Positions 35,161 through 43,382 of a DNA stretch of 49,541 bases are shown here, one piece after another. Source of the DNA: Cryobacterium sp. M96 (GTDB lineage Bacteria; Actinomycetota; Actinomycetes; Actinomycetales; Microbacteriaceae); NCBI RefSeq assembly GCF_002929845.1, contig NZ_PJJS01000032.1:1-49541 (forward strand). The letters are read 5' to 3'. The notes below the pieces were generated by a model. It worked only from the letters and a program-made list of their open reading frames with translations, was not told where the DNA came from and did not search any database. The position numbers were made by a program, and so were the translations under genes. Positions within the stretch are counted from its first letter, which is position 1, and every line of letters begins with the position of its first letter.

Positions 35161-36357
35161 CTACGAATCCGCTTCCGAAGAGAGCTCGATCGATTGGTGG
35201 ACATCCACAAAGGCATCGGCGATCCGTTGTGCGGTCACTTCAATTTGCCAGGTGCGCGCACCCAGGTGCGCGAGCGCCTCACCGACGGATGCGGGATCGA
35301 CGTTGACGGGCGGCGTCCACGCCACCCGGCGGACATAGTCCGGGGTGACGAGGTTCTCCAGCGGGATGGCGAGCTCCTCGGAGACCTCGGTGAGGGCTGC
35401 GCGAGCGGCCTTGTAGCGCAGGTCAGCCTCGGGATTGCGGTCGGACCAGGCGCGCGGGGGCGGGAGCAGGTCGCCGTTGCCCCGAAGCGACGGCAGGTCG
35501 GTTGACGCCAGGCCCTTCTGGATGGCACGCCACCAGCGGTCGAGTTCGCTGCGGCTCGCACGGCCGCTGAACTCCCTCAGATCAGCCAGGGCCTGCCGGT
35601 TCGCCGGCATGGCCCGTGCTGCCGCCGTCAGCGACGCATCGGGCACGAGCCGGCCGGGGGACACATCCAGCTCCTGTGCCAGAGCGTCGCGAGCCAGCCA
35701 CAATTCCCGGGCCACGGCCAGGCCACGCTGTCCCCGGATGGAGTGCACGCCGGAAAGGCGGCGCCAGGGTTCGGGGCCGACGGGCTTCGCCTCACGCGCC
35801 AGCACGGCGGCGAATTCCTGCGCGGCGATGTCGGTCTTGGAATCGGTGGCGAGCATGTCGACCATACGGTCACGCAGGTCGGGAAGCAGTTCCACGTCGA
35901 GCGCGCCGTAGACCAGCCAGGCCTCCGGCAGTGGGCGGGTCGACCAGTTGGCGGCGGAGTGTTCCTTGGCAAGATGGATGCCGAGCAGCTCTTCCACCAC
36001 CGTGCCGAGGCCGACCCGGGGGATTCCGAGCAGGCGGGCGGCCAGTTCAGTGTCGAAGATGTGTCGGGGGTCAAGTCCGACCTCGCGCAGGCAGGCCAGG
36101 TCCTGGCTCGCGGCGTGGAAAATCCACTCGTCATCGCGCAGAGCCTGGTTGAGCTCGTGGAAGTCGCCGATCGCGGGCGGGTCAAACAGGAATGTGCCAG
36201 CGTCGCGCCGATAGATCTGGATCAGGTAGGCGCGCTGGGAGTAGGTGAAGCCGGAGGCTCGTTCAGCGTCGATGCCGATCGGGCCCGTGCCCGCGCTGAG
36301 GGCTGCGGTCGCCGCGAGGTAGGCGTCCCGCGTATCGATCACCTGGTGATCAAGCAC
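35161..36357 (-). CDS. rnd: Ribonuclease D
   Basis: About 398 residues. There is no ATG near the true start; GTG 36357 overlaps the DUF3000 stop by eight bases and fits the family start. The DEDD exonuclease core is visible: GPIGIDAERASGFTYSQRAY (Asp-x-Glu), IFHAASQDLACLREVGLDPR (Asp) and PEAWLVYGALDVELLPDLRD (Tyr and Asp). An HRDC domain follows (RGQRGLAVARELWLARDALA). A 3'-5' exoribonuclease for tRNA and other stable RNA ends. Neighbour order DUF3000, RNase D, fadA, fadB is typical for this clade. Intact. Confidence 0.92.
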   Translation of the reverse strand: MLDHQVIDTRDAYLAATAALSAGTGPIGIDAERASGFTYSQRAYLIQIYRRDAGTFLFDPPAIGDFHELNQALRDDEWIFHAASQDLACLREVGLDPRHIFDTELAARLLGIPRVGLGTVVEELLGIHLAKEHSAANWSTRPLPEAWLVYGALDVELLPDLRDRMVDMLATDSKTDIAAQEFAAVLAREAKPVGPEPWRRLSGVHSIRGQRGLAVARELWLARDALAQELDVSPGRLVPDASLTAAARAMPANRQALADLREFSGRASRSELDRWWRAIQKGLASTDLPSLRGNGDLLPPPRAWSDRNPEADLRYKAARAALTEVSEELAIPLENLVTPDYVRRVAWTPPVNVDPASVGEALAHLGARTWQIEVTAQRIADAFVDVHQSIELSSEADS

Positions 36358-36940
36358 GACCGGTTCGGCGTGTGGACAACATGCTGACTCCTTCGCCAGT
36401 GGGTGGAAGACCTGCGAGCATGCAGAGCAGCTCGCCCCATCCTTCGACGTGGGCGGCGAGATTGTGGTCCAGCGGCGTCCACGAGGCCCGCAGTTCGATC
36501 TGCGCGCCATCGCCCTGCTTGGCAAGTTCGCCAAAGCCGGACGAGATAATCTTAGTAGCGGTCCCCGAGGCCGCTGTATACCGTGCCCCGTGGGCGTCGA
36601 GAGCATCGACGAGCCACGACCAGGTGACCCCCGCGACGAACGGGTCGAGGCCGATGTCGGTTTCCAGGGGAGCCTGGGCGAAGCAGACGACGCGGAAGGC
36701 GCCGCCCCACTCCTCGGGCTCGGCCGGGTCATACAGCAGGATGAAGCGTCCGGTCCCGAGATCGGAGTCGCTCCCGTGACGTACCGGGGTCACGTCGGCC
36801 GAGAAGGCGATGGAGTGCGGAGCGAGGTTTCCGGGTGCGGAAATCTCATTGACCACAAGCTCCGTACGGATGCGGGCACGTGCGAAGGATGCGCGGGCGG
36901 CGGCGAACTCCGGCGAAGGCGTTTCTTGTGTTTCGGGCAC
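36350..36940 (-). CDS. DUF3000 protein
   Basis: 196 residues. Seen: EFAAARASFARARIRTELVV, NEISAPGNLAPHSIAFSADV, GRFILLYDPAEPEEWGGAFR and VTWSWLVDALDAHGARYTAA, the DUF3000 family found across Actinobacteria directly before RNase D. Function unknown; no membrane segment or signal. Its stop overlaps the RNase D start, so the two are translationally coupled. Divergent from the alpha/beta hydrolase gene. Intact. Confidence 0.92.
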   Translation of the reverse strand: MPETQETPSPEFAAARASFARARIRTELVVNEISAPGNLAPHSIAFSADVTPVRHGSDSDLGTGRFILLYDPAEPEEWGGAFRVVCFAQAPLETDIGLDPFVAGVTWSWLVDALDAHGARYTAASGTATKIISSGFGELAKQGDGAQIELRASWTPLDHNLAAHVEGWGELLCMLAGLPPTGEGVSMLSTRRTGRA

Positions 36941-37003
36941 GTGTGCAGACTAGAGTTTTTTTCGAGCGGAGTCGGACAGGCACGCCGGACAGGGAAGGTA
37001 GTC

Positions 37004-38236
37004 ATGCGTGAGCGGGCGGGCTCAGGGCGGTACCCGAGGCGTTTTCTGGCGGTGAGCGGGATCGCAGTCGCCGGGGCAACGGTGTTGCTGGGGATCGCGG
37101 GCGGTGTTTTGGCGGCCGTGATGGCACGTCGGATTGTGACGCCCTCGACCACGCGCTCCGACGACGTGCGGATCCACTCCGTCGACCTCGTGGCGGGAAC
37201 GATTACGCTGCAGTCCACGGCGGATTCCGTACTGCAGGGCGATTACAGCTTCTGGTTCTCGGGCGATACAGGACACGCCCACCTGGGCGAGATCCTCCGT
37301 CTCACGCCCACGAAGGTGACGCGGCGCATCCTGCGCGTCGATCACGGGGATCTGGCCCGAGCTGAGCGCGGCCGGCTCGGCGGCTACTCGTACCTCGGGC
37401 CCTGGGACCTCGACTTCGCCTTCGAGGACGTGCTCGTTTCCACCGACGTCGGTGATGCCCCGGCCTGGCTGATCCCGGCCGAGGAGCCGGACGGCCGCTG
37501 GGTGATCCAGGTGCACGGGCGCGGGGTGCAGCGGCAGGAGACGCTGCGAGCGGCGCCGGTCTTCCGGGATGCGGGCTTCACGTCCCTGCTTGTGTCGTAC
37601 CGCAACGACGGGGAGGCACCGCGGAGCGGCGGCGGCCGGTATTCCCTCGGAGACGCCGAATGGCAGGATGTCGATGCGGCGATCGCGTTCGCGGTGCACC
37701 GCGGTGCGACGGAGATCGTGTTGATGGGGTGGTCCATGGGCGGCGCGATCGTGCTGCAGAGCGCGACGCGATCAACGCTGCGCGACCGGATCGTCGGCAT
37801 CGTGCTCGACTCGCCCGTGATCGACTGGGCGGATGTCGCGCGCTTCCACGGCGGTCTGCTCGGCCTGCCCGCGGTCATCGCCAGCGGTGCTCTGGAGGTC
37901 CTGGGACGGCGTTGGGGCAAGATCGTCACCGGTCAGACCCAACCGATCGACTTCGGACGCCTCGATTTCGTCACGCGCGCCGCCGAGCTCGACCTACCGG
38001 TGCTCCTGATGCACAGCGACGACGACGGATTCGTGCCCGCGACCGGCTCCCGCGCCCTGGCCGGGCGCCGACCCGACATTGTGACCTTTCTGCCGTTCGC
38101 GGTGGCGCGGCACACGAAGCTGTGGAACTACGACCGCGAGGGTTGGAATCAGGCCATCACGAACTGGCTGGTCGAGATCGCTCCCACCGAGCGTATGTCG
38201 CTCCCTGGTCGTCCAGAAGAAGTTGCCGCAACCTGA
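37004..38236 (+). CDS. Membrane-anchored alpha/beta hydrolase
   Basis: 410 residues from ATG 37004, six bases after GGAAGG. A basic head and one helix (FLAVSGIAVAGATVLLGIAG) form a signal anchor. The hydrolase fold follows: GRWVIQVHGRG, FTSLLVSYRNDGEAP, IVLMGWSMGGAIVLQSATRS with the Ser nucleophile in GWSMG, IVGIVLDSPVIDWADV, LPVLLMHSDDDGFVPATGSR with the acid, and RHTKLWNYD with the His. Probably an exported esterase, peptidase or acyltransferase of unknown substrate. Its 3' end overlaps the RibD-like gene on the opposite strand by 80 bases. Intact. Confidence 0.85.
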   Translation: MRERAGSGRYPRRFLAVSGIAVAGATVLLGIAGGVLAAVMARRIVTPSTTRSDDVRIHSVDLVAGTITLQSTADSVLQGDYSFWFSGDTGHAHLGEILRLTPTKVTRRILRVDHGDLARAERGRLGGYSYLGPWDLDFAFEDVLVSTDVGDAPAWLIPAEEPDGRWVIQVHGRGVQRQETLRAAPVFRDAGFTSLLVSYRNDGEAPRSGGGRYSLGDAEWQDVDAAIAFAVHRGATEIVLMGWSMGGAIVLQSATRSTLRDRIVGIVLDSPVIDWADVARFHGGLLGLPAVIASGALEVLGRRWGKIVTGQTQPIDFGRLDFVTRAAELDLPVLLMHSDDDGFVPATGSRALAGRRPDIVTFLPFAVARHTKLWNYDREGWNQAITNWLVEIAPTERMSLPGRPEEVAAT

Positions 38237-38945
38237 ATCCGGTGGATCCGGCCGTGGCCGATTCGAGCAACCCGCGGCCGCCGAGCACTACCTGGGGGCT
38301 CGTGGACAGGCAGAATTCGTCGACCAGGTCGGCCGCGAAGAATCGCCCGGCCAGCACCGGACCTCCCTCGCAGACGATGCGCGGGAGGCCGAGGGCGCAG
38401 AGGGCCGCGAGAATCGTGGACGGAGTGAGGACGCCGTTCTCATCGTCGAGCGGCACGACGGTCGTGCGGGCCCCGACCGTGGCGGCCTCCACCCGGCCGA
38501 CTGCGAAGCGCGGACAGAGGATGAACACCGGCTGCCGATGCGCGGATTCCGGGTGTGCGGAGTCCCGGTGCGTAAAGTGCTCGAGCCGATGACCGGCCAG
38601 GTTTCCGCTGGAGGTGACGACCGCGAGGGCCGCCCGGGCCGGCACGACGTACCCCTCCGCACGGACACTGCCGGCGCCGATCAGGACGACGTCGGCAAGT
38701 TCCCTGATCACACCAAGGATCCGGCGGTCGAGGCGGCTCGAGAGGGAATCCGAGGTGCCATCGGACCCGGCCACGCCGCCGTTCAGGCTGGCGATCATGT
38801 TGACCCGCAGGTACGCGCCCGGCGCCGGGGCGTAGCGCCGCAACAGCCAATCCCGGCTGACCGGGTCGAGCCCGTCGACGCTCCGCGGCAGGTCGACCGT
38901 ATCGCCGCCCGCGTCCGGCTCCGGAAACACCCGGGTCAGGGTCAC
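38157..38945 (-). CDS. RibD C-terminal-like (pyrimidine) reductase
   Basis: 262 residues of the dihydrofolate-reductase-like fold used by RibD: LRVNMIASLNGGVAGSDGTS, the NADPH loop ADVVLIGAGSVRAEGY, LPRIVCEGGPVLAGRFFAA and LVDEFCLSTSPQVVLGG. Actinobacteria encode several stand-alone members; some reduce the riboflavin precursor, others are unassigned. No deaminase domain and no rib gene neighbours. Converges with the hydrolase and overlaps it by 80 bases. The upstream SufE gene ends with a four-base overlap at its start. Intact. Confidence 0.85.
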   Translation of the reverse strand: MTLTRVFPEPDAGGDTVDLPRSVDGLDPVSRDWLLRRYAPAPGAYLRVNMIASLNGGVAGSDGTSDSLSSRLDRRILGVIRELADVVLIGAGSVRAEGYVVPARAALAVVTSSGNLAGHRLEHFTHRDSAHPESAHRQPVFILCPRFAVGRVEAATVGARTTVVPLDDENGVLTPSTILAALCALGLPRIVCEGGPVLAGRFFAADLVDEFCLSTSPQVVLGGRGLLESATAGSTGFRLRQLLLDDQGATYARWERSRPASS

Positions 38946-39385
38946 GCAGCGCCCTCGCGCAGGCGGCGCTTGGTGCGGGCGAGCATGGCTGACATGCCGC
39001 GGATGCGCAGGGGAGACACCGCTTTCGTCAATCCGATCGTGTTCGGATAGTCATCCGGCACATCGAGCACCTCCTGGGCGCTGAGCCCATCCAGACCCTG
39101 GGCCAGGATCGAGGCGAAGCCCCGGGTCGTCGGCGACTCCCGGGGAGCGGTCGCGTAGAGGTGCACCGCGGACTCGCCGTCCACCTCGACGAACATGAAG
39201 ACGGGAGACTGGCATTCAACGACTCGCTCGAGCAGGTCCGGGTGCTCCGCGTAGCGCGGCGGGAGCGCCGGCAGCTCGTCGGCGAACTCAAGCAGCAGCA
39301 GCAGCCGGTCGGACTCCTCGAGTTCGAGGAAGTCATCGCGGATCTCGGCCAGTTTGGCGGGAAGTTCGGTAGCGGTCATCGACAC
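38942..39385 (-). CDS. sufE: SufE-family protein (cysteine desulfurase activator)
   Basis: 147 residues. LPAKLAEIRDDFLELEESDR, LLLLLEFADELPALP, then VVECQSPVFMFVEVDG, with the sulfur-accepting Cys in ECQSPVF, and ESPTTRGFASILAQGLDGLS. In the family SufE takes persulfide sulfur from a desulfurase for Fe-S cluster assembly. It sits directly after a sulfurtransferase gene (54-base gap) on the same strand, a common pair. Its stop overlaps the reductase start by four bases. Intact. Confidence 0.92.
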   Translation of the reverse strand: MSMTATELPAKLAEIRDDFLELEESDRLLLLLEFADELPALPPRYAEHPDLLERVVECQSPVFMFVEVDGESAVHLYATAPRESPTTRGFASILAQGLDGLSAQEVLDVPDDYPNTIGLTKAVSPLRIRGMSAMLARTKRRLREGAA

Positions 39386-39439
39386 TCATTCTGCCATGCG
39401 CGGGCCGTGAGGCCCCAGAATCCGAGTGGGCTGGCCGGC

Positions 39440-40342
39440 TCAGCGGGGCTGAGGTGCGGCGCCCGGCTCCGTGCCCATCACGATCGGCACGTGCACGGCG
39501 TTACCCCATTCGGTCCAGGACCCGTCGTAGTTGCGCACGCCTTCGAAGCCGAGAAGGTGGGTCAGGACGAACCAGGTGTGGCTGGACCGCTCGCCGATCC
39601 GGCAGTAGGCGATGACGTTGTCGCCGTCGGAGAGGCCGGCCTCGTCACGGTAGATGGCGTCCAGCTCGCTTCGGGTGCGGAAGGTGGCGTCCGGGGCAGC
39701 GGCGCGCGCCCACGGCACCGACGCCGCCGACGGGATGTGGCCGCCGCGCAGGGCGCCCTCCTCCGGGTAGGCCGGCATGTGGGTGCGTTCGCCGGTGTAC
39801 TCCTCGGGGGAGCGCACGTCGATCAGCGGGTTCCCGAAGTGCGCGAAGACATCCTCGCGGAATGCGCGGATGGCGGAATCGTTGCGCGGGGCGACCGGGT
39901 ACACGGTCGGGGTGATAACGGGCTTGTCCCGGGTGAGGCCTCGTTCCTCGGCCACCCACTTGTCACGGCCGCCGTCGAGCAGGCGGACGTCTTCGTGGCC
40001 GAATAGGGTGAACACCCACAGGGCGTAGGCCGCCCACCAGTTGTTCTTGTCGCCGTAGATGACCACGGTGGTGTCGCGGGAGATGCCCTTGGCACCGAGC
40101 ATTGCGGCGAAGGCGGCACCGTCGACGAAGTCGCGCTCGACCGGATCATTGAGGTCGGTATGCCAGTCGATTTTCACGGCTCCCGGAATGTGGCCGGTTT
40201 CGTAGAGCAGAACGTCTTCATCCGATTCGACGACAACAAGACCGGGGGTTTCGAGATGCGCCTGCAGCCACTCGGTGCTGACCAGACGTTCGGGGTGGGC
40301 GTAGGCCATGAACTTCGGTGCCGGATCGAGATCAACAGACAT
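39440..40342 (-). CDS. sseA: Thiosulfate/3-mercaptopyruvate sulfurtransferase
   Basis: 300 residues from ATG 40342, which follows AGGAGG by six bases; an upstream ATG is not supported. Two rhodanese domains: the first, non-catalytic, with [20 protein letters not shown] and [20 protein letters not shown]; the second with [20 protein letters not shown] and the active cysteine in [20 protein letters not shown]. The CRIGERS loop is typical of actinobacterial enzymes of the CysA2 type. Moves sulfane sulfur to thiol acceptors, and is paired here with SufE. Intact. Confidence 0.92.
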   Translation of the reverse strand: MSVDLDPAPKFMAYAHPERLVSTEWLQAHLETPGLVVVESDEDVLLYETGHIPGAVKIDWHTDLNDPVERDFVDGAAFAAMLGAKGISRDTTVVIYGDKNNWWAAYALWVFTLFGHEDVRLLDGGRDKWVAEERGLTRDKPVITPTVYPVAPRNDSAIRAFREDVFAHFGNPLIDVRSPEEYTGERTHMPAYPEEGALRGGHIPSAASVPWARAAAPDATFRTRSELDAIYRDEAGLSDGDNVIAYCRIGERSSHTWFVLTHLLGFEGVRNYDGSWTEWGNAVHVPIVMGTEPGAAPQPR

Positions 40343-40523
40343 GGGGGGAACCTCCTGGTGGCGTCCGATGGACACTGGAATCAAATGGGCGCGGTTTAGG
40401 CTGGTTACCGGTCCGCGTTTTCGAATCTACGCGGTATGGGTCCTGATCGCATCCGCGGTCGTTCTTCAACGATGGTGCTCAGACCGGGACTATCAGTTCG
40501 ACACAGAAACCGGGTACTACAGC

Positions 40524-41573
40524 ATGGCTCCACGAGCTCTCAGCCAGGTGCAACGTTTGGCCGATCGCTCTCCGAGCATCACCGGGCCGGAGATCGTGGC
40601 CGAGTTGGTTCCGCCGCCCCAGTTCGAGCACGCCACCTTCGCGTCGTACCGACCTGACCTGAACTTCCCCTCGCAGCTCGAGGCCGTGGAACGGCTGGGC
40701 ACCTTTGCCGGAGCCTGGCTGGCCCAGCGGCCCAGCGGCTTCTTCTCCCGCACCCGCAAGCCCAAGCCGGAGCTGCCGGGCATCTACCTGGACGGTGGTT
40801 TCGGCGTCGGCAAAACCCACCTGCTGGCCGCGCTCTGGCATGCCGCCCCGGGACCGAAATACTTCGGCACCTTCATCGAGTACACCGCACTGGTGGGAGC
40901 ACTCGGCTACGCAGCCACCGTCAGGCAGCTCTCCGGCGCCCGCCTGATCTGCATCGACGAGTTCGAACTCGACGACCCGGGCGACACCATGCTGATGACC
41001 CGGCTTCTGGGCGAGCTCGTGGCCTCGGGTACCCGCGTCGCCGCCACGTCGAACACGCCGCCGAATTCGCTGGGCGAGGGGCGTTTCGCCGCGATCGACT
41101 TCCTTCGCGAGATCCAGGCGATGTCCGCGAACTTCGAGATCGTGCGTATCGACGGCCTCGACTTCCGCAGGCGCGACATCGAGGGCCACGCCATCGCCGT
41201 GTCCCGGGACGAAGTGGACCAGCTGGTGCCCGCCCTGGTCGAACGCGGCTCCACGGTGACCCGGGACGACTTCGGCGACCTGATCCGACATCTCAGCACG
41301 GTGCATCCGTCGAAGTACATCAAGTTGATCCACGGCATCGACGTCATCGCCCTGACCGATGTGTACCTACTGACCGACCAGACGGATGCCCTCAGGCTGG
41401 TCGCCTTCATCGACCGGGTCTACGACGCGGAGATTCCGATCATCGCCAACGGGCAGCCCCTGAACGAGGTCTTCGACGAGGAGATGCTCTCCGGCGGTTA
41501 CCGAAAGAAGTACCAGCGGTCCCAGTCCCGTCTCGTGGCGCTGACCACAGGTGAGCTTCCACCGCACGACTGA
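40524..41573 (+). CDS. zapE: Cell division protein ZapE (AFG1-like ATPase)
   Basis: 349 residues from ATG 40524; frames further upstream overlap the sulfurtransferase gene and lack homology. P-loop IYLDGGFGVGKTHLLAALWH, Walker B LICIDEFELDDPGDTMLMTR, sensor region GTRVAATSNTPPNSLGEGRF, and FRRRDIEGHAIAVSRDEVDQ. This is the AFG1/LACE1 AAA family, named ZapE in Escherichia coli, where it affects FtsZ at late division. Divergent from sseA, as in related genomes. No clear SD. Intact. Confidence 0.92.
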   Translation: MAPRALSQVQRLADRSPSITGPEIVAELVPPPQFEHATFASYRPDLNFPSQLEAVERLGTFAGAWLAQRPSGFFSRTRKPKPELPGIYLDGGFGVGKTHLLAALWHAAPGPKYFGTFIEYTALVGALGYAATVRQLSGARLICIDEFELDDPGDTMLMTRLLGELVASGTRVAATSNTPPNSLGEGRFAAIDFLREIQAMSANFEIVRIDGLDFRRRDIEGHAIAVSRDEVDQLVPALVERGSTVTRDDFGDLIRHLSTVHPSKYIKLIHGIDVIALTDVYLLTDQTDALRLVAFIDRVYDAEIPIIANGQPLNEVFDEEMLSGGYRKKYQRSQSRLVALTTGELPPHD

Positions 41574-41644
41574 TCCACGACTGATCGAGGCCGGGCCACC
41601 GCTCTGCCCGCCGGAAACGCGATGTTAACACCATCACTCGGCGC

Positions 41645-41660
41645 GTAACGCGGGCGAAAC
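41645..41660 (+). promoter_or_regulatory. GlnR-type box upstream of the ammonium transporter gene
   Basis: GTAAC-GCGGGC-GAAAC matches the actinobacterial GlnR half-site pair gTnAC-n6-GaAAC exactly. A weaker TTAAC lies 20 bases upstream (41625). The box is 126 bases before ATG 41787. Indicates nitrogen-status control; the regulator gene is not in the window. Confidence 0.65.
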
Positions 41661-41786
41661 ATCCGCGCGCACTCACCGAAACCTCACAACTTCAAACTGA
41701 CTCTGTACCCGCCGAGACACGATCAACCGCTCACCCTGTGCACGTCGACGGCAACCACTGTTAGTTAGCGAGAGGTAACCATATCC

Positions 41787-43058
41787 ATGGTTCAACTGTC
41801 AGTCCTGTTGGACGCCACAACTGATGAAATAGCCCTGAATCTCAATTCTTTGTGGCTCCTCGTCGCGGCCGCCCTCGTGCTTCTGATGACTCCCGGTGTT
41901 GCCTTCTTCTACGGCGGAATGGTGAAGGCGAAGAGCGTCATCAGCATGATGATGATGAGCTTCGGCGCGATGGGCGTTGTCGGTGTGCTGTGGGTGCTCT
42001 ACGGCTACGGGCTCGTCTTCGGCCCGCCGCTGATCCCCGGTTTCCTCGGCAACCCGTCCGGGCTGCTCGGCCTGAGTGGGCTGCTCGGCGCCGGGGAAGA
42101 CGGATCCCTCTCTCCCGACCTGAACGGGCTGGCGTTCGCCGGCTTCCAGGCCACCTTCGCCATCATCACCGTCGCACTGATCTCTGGTGCGATCGCCGAC
42201 CGTGCCAAGTTCGGCGCCTGGTTGATCTTCGCCGCCGTGTGGTCGACCCTGGTGTATTTCCCGGTCGCCTACTGGGTCTTCAACCTCGCCGACGGCTGGG
42301 CTCCCGCCGCTCTCGGGGTCAACGACTTCGCCGGTGGCACCGCTGTGCACATCAACGCCGGTGCAGCCGGTCTGGCTCTCGCCTTGGTGCTCGGCAAGCG
42401 GGTGGGTTTCAAGAAAGGCATCTCCAAGCCCCACAACGTTCCGCTCACCCTCCTCGGTGCCTCGCTCCTGTGGTTCGGCTGGTTCGGTTTCAATGCCGGC
42501 TCCGAAGCCGCCGTCGACGGTGTCGCCGCCCTCGCCTGGATCAACACGCTCGTCGCTCCCGCCGCCGGTATTCTCGGCTGGCTGATCGTCGAGAAGATCA
42601 AGGACGGCAAGCCCACCTCGATCGGTGCCGCCTCGGGTGCCGTCGCCGGGCTCGTCGCCGTCACCCCTGCCTGTAACATCCTCACCCCGTTCTGGGCGAT
42701 CGTCCTCGGAGTCCTCGTCGGAGCGGTATGCGCGGTTGCCATCGACCTGAAGTTCAAGTGGGGCTTCGACGACTCGCTCGACGTGGTGGGCATCCACCTC
42801 ATCGGTGGCATGATCGGAACGCTCTACATCGGTATCTTCGGGTCGGGCATCGGCCTGCTCGACACCGGCAGCCTCAACCAGCTTTGGGTGCAGCTCGTCG
42901 CAGCCTTCGGCATCGCGATCTTCTCCTTCGTGATGGCCTACGGCATCGGCGTGATCATTCAGAAGACGATCGGCTTCCGAATCAACAACGAAGACGAGGT
43001 GGCCGGAGTGGACACCATCGTGCACGGTGAAGAGGGCTACGCGCTCGACGCCGTCTAA
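41787..43058 (+). CDS. amt: Ammonium transporter
   Basis: 423 residues, 11 membrane helices as in Amt/MEP/Rh proteins. Seen: LLMTPGVAFFYGGMVKAKSV in TM1, IADRAKFGAWLIFAAVWSTL, DFAGGTAVHINAGAAGLALA with the first channel His, LLWFGWFGFNAGSEA, and DVVGIHLIGGMIGTLYIGIF with the second His. Conducts ammonium or ammonia across the cytoplasmic membrane. AGAGG lies 11 bases upstream of ATG 41787 and a GlnR-type box precedes it. The usual glnK partner gene is not found downstream; decayed DNA follows instead. Intact. Confidence 0.96.
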   Translation: MVQLSVLLDATTDEIALNLNSLWLLVAAALVLLMTPGVAFFYGGMVKAKSVISMMMMSFGAMGVVGVLWVLYGYGLVFGPPLIPGFLGNPSGLLGLSGLLGAGEDGSLSPDLNGLAFAGFQATFAIITVALISGAIADRAKFGAWLIFAAVWSTLVYFPVAYWVFNLADGWAPAALGVNDFAGGTAVHINAGAAGLALALVLGKRVGFKKGISKPHNVPLTLLGASLLWFGWFGFNAGSEAAVDGVAALAWINTLVAPAAGILGWLIVEKIKDGKPTSIGAASGAVAGLVAVTPACNILTPFWAIVLGVLVGAVCAVAIDLKFKWGFDDSLDVVGIHLIGGMIGTLYIGIFGSGIGLLDTGSLNQLWVQLVAAFGIAIFSFVMAYGIGVIIQKTIGFRINNEDEVAGVDTIVHGEEGYALDAV

Positions 43059-43084
43059 CCATGAAGCAGCACCGCCCTGTGCGT

Positions 43085-43116
43085 GCTGTCCTATTCGGTG
43101 GCTGTCCTATTCGGTG
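43085..43116. repeat. 16-bp perfect tandem duplication
   Basis: GCTGTCCTATTCGGTG occurs twice head to tail. It contains the stop codon of the dead SHOCT gene on the minus strand, so the stop region is doubled. Confidence 0.9.
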
Positions 43117-43304
43117 TAGGACGACCTCGACAGCGCCTGGGACTTCAGGGCGTCGAACTCGGCCGGGGTGATCGCGCCCGCATCGTGCAGAGCCTTCGCC
43201 CGGCCGATCTCCTCCGTGGGCCCGGCACTGGTTCCGGCGACACTGCGGATGCACTGATCGGTCTGCGCCTGGTACTCCCTCGACTCCGTGGAACTGCGTG
43301 CACC
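43108..43304 (-). pseudogene. C-terminal remnant of a SHOCT-domain membrane protein
   Basis: From an in-frame TAG at 43307 to the end at TAG 43108, the minus strand reads TESREYQAQTDQCIRSVAGT, then EEIGRAKALHDAGAITPAEF and DALKSQALS. The last part is a textbook SHOCT (short C-terminal) domain; in complete proteins it follows one or two PLDc_N-type membrane helices, which are not recognisable here. The frame is closed by a stop just upstream and lacks a start, so this is a 5'-deleted relic. It lies between amt and the dead LuxR gene. Confidence 0.7.
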
Positions 43305-43382
43305 CTAGCCGTGGGGCAGGCCGAGAGCCACGGTGACGAGGCTGAACGACCACTCGGGGCCGCGAATGGAGGACGCGTCTCT

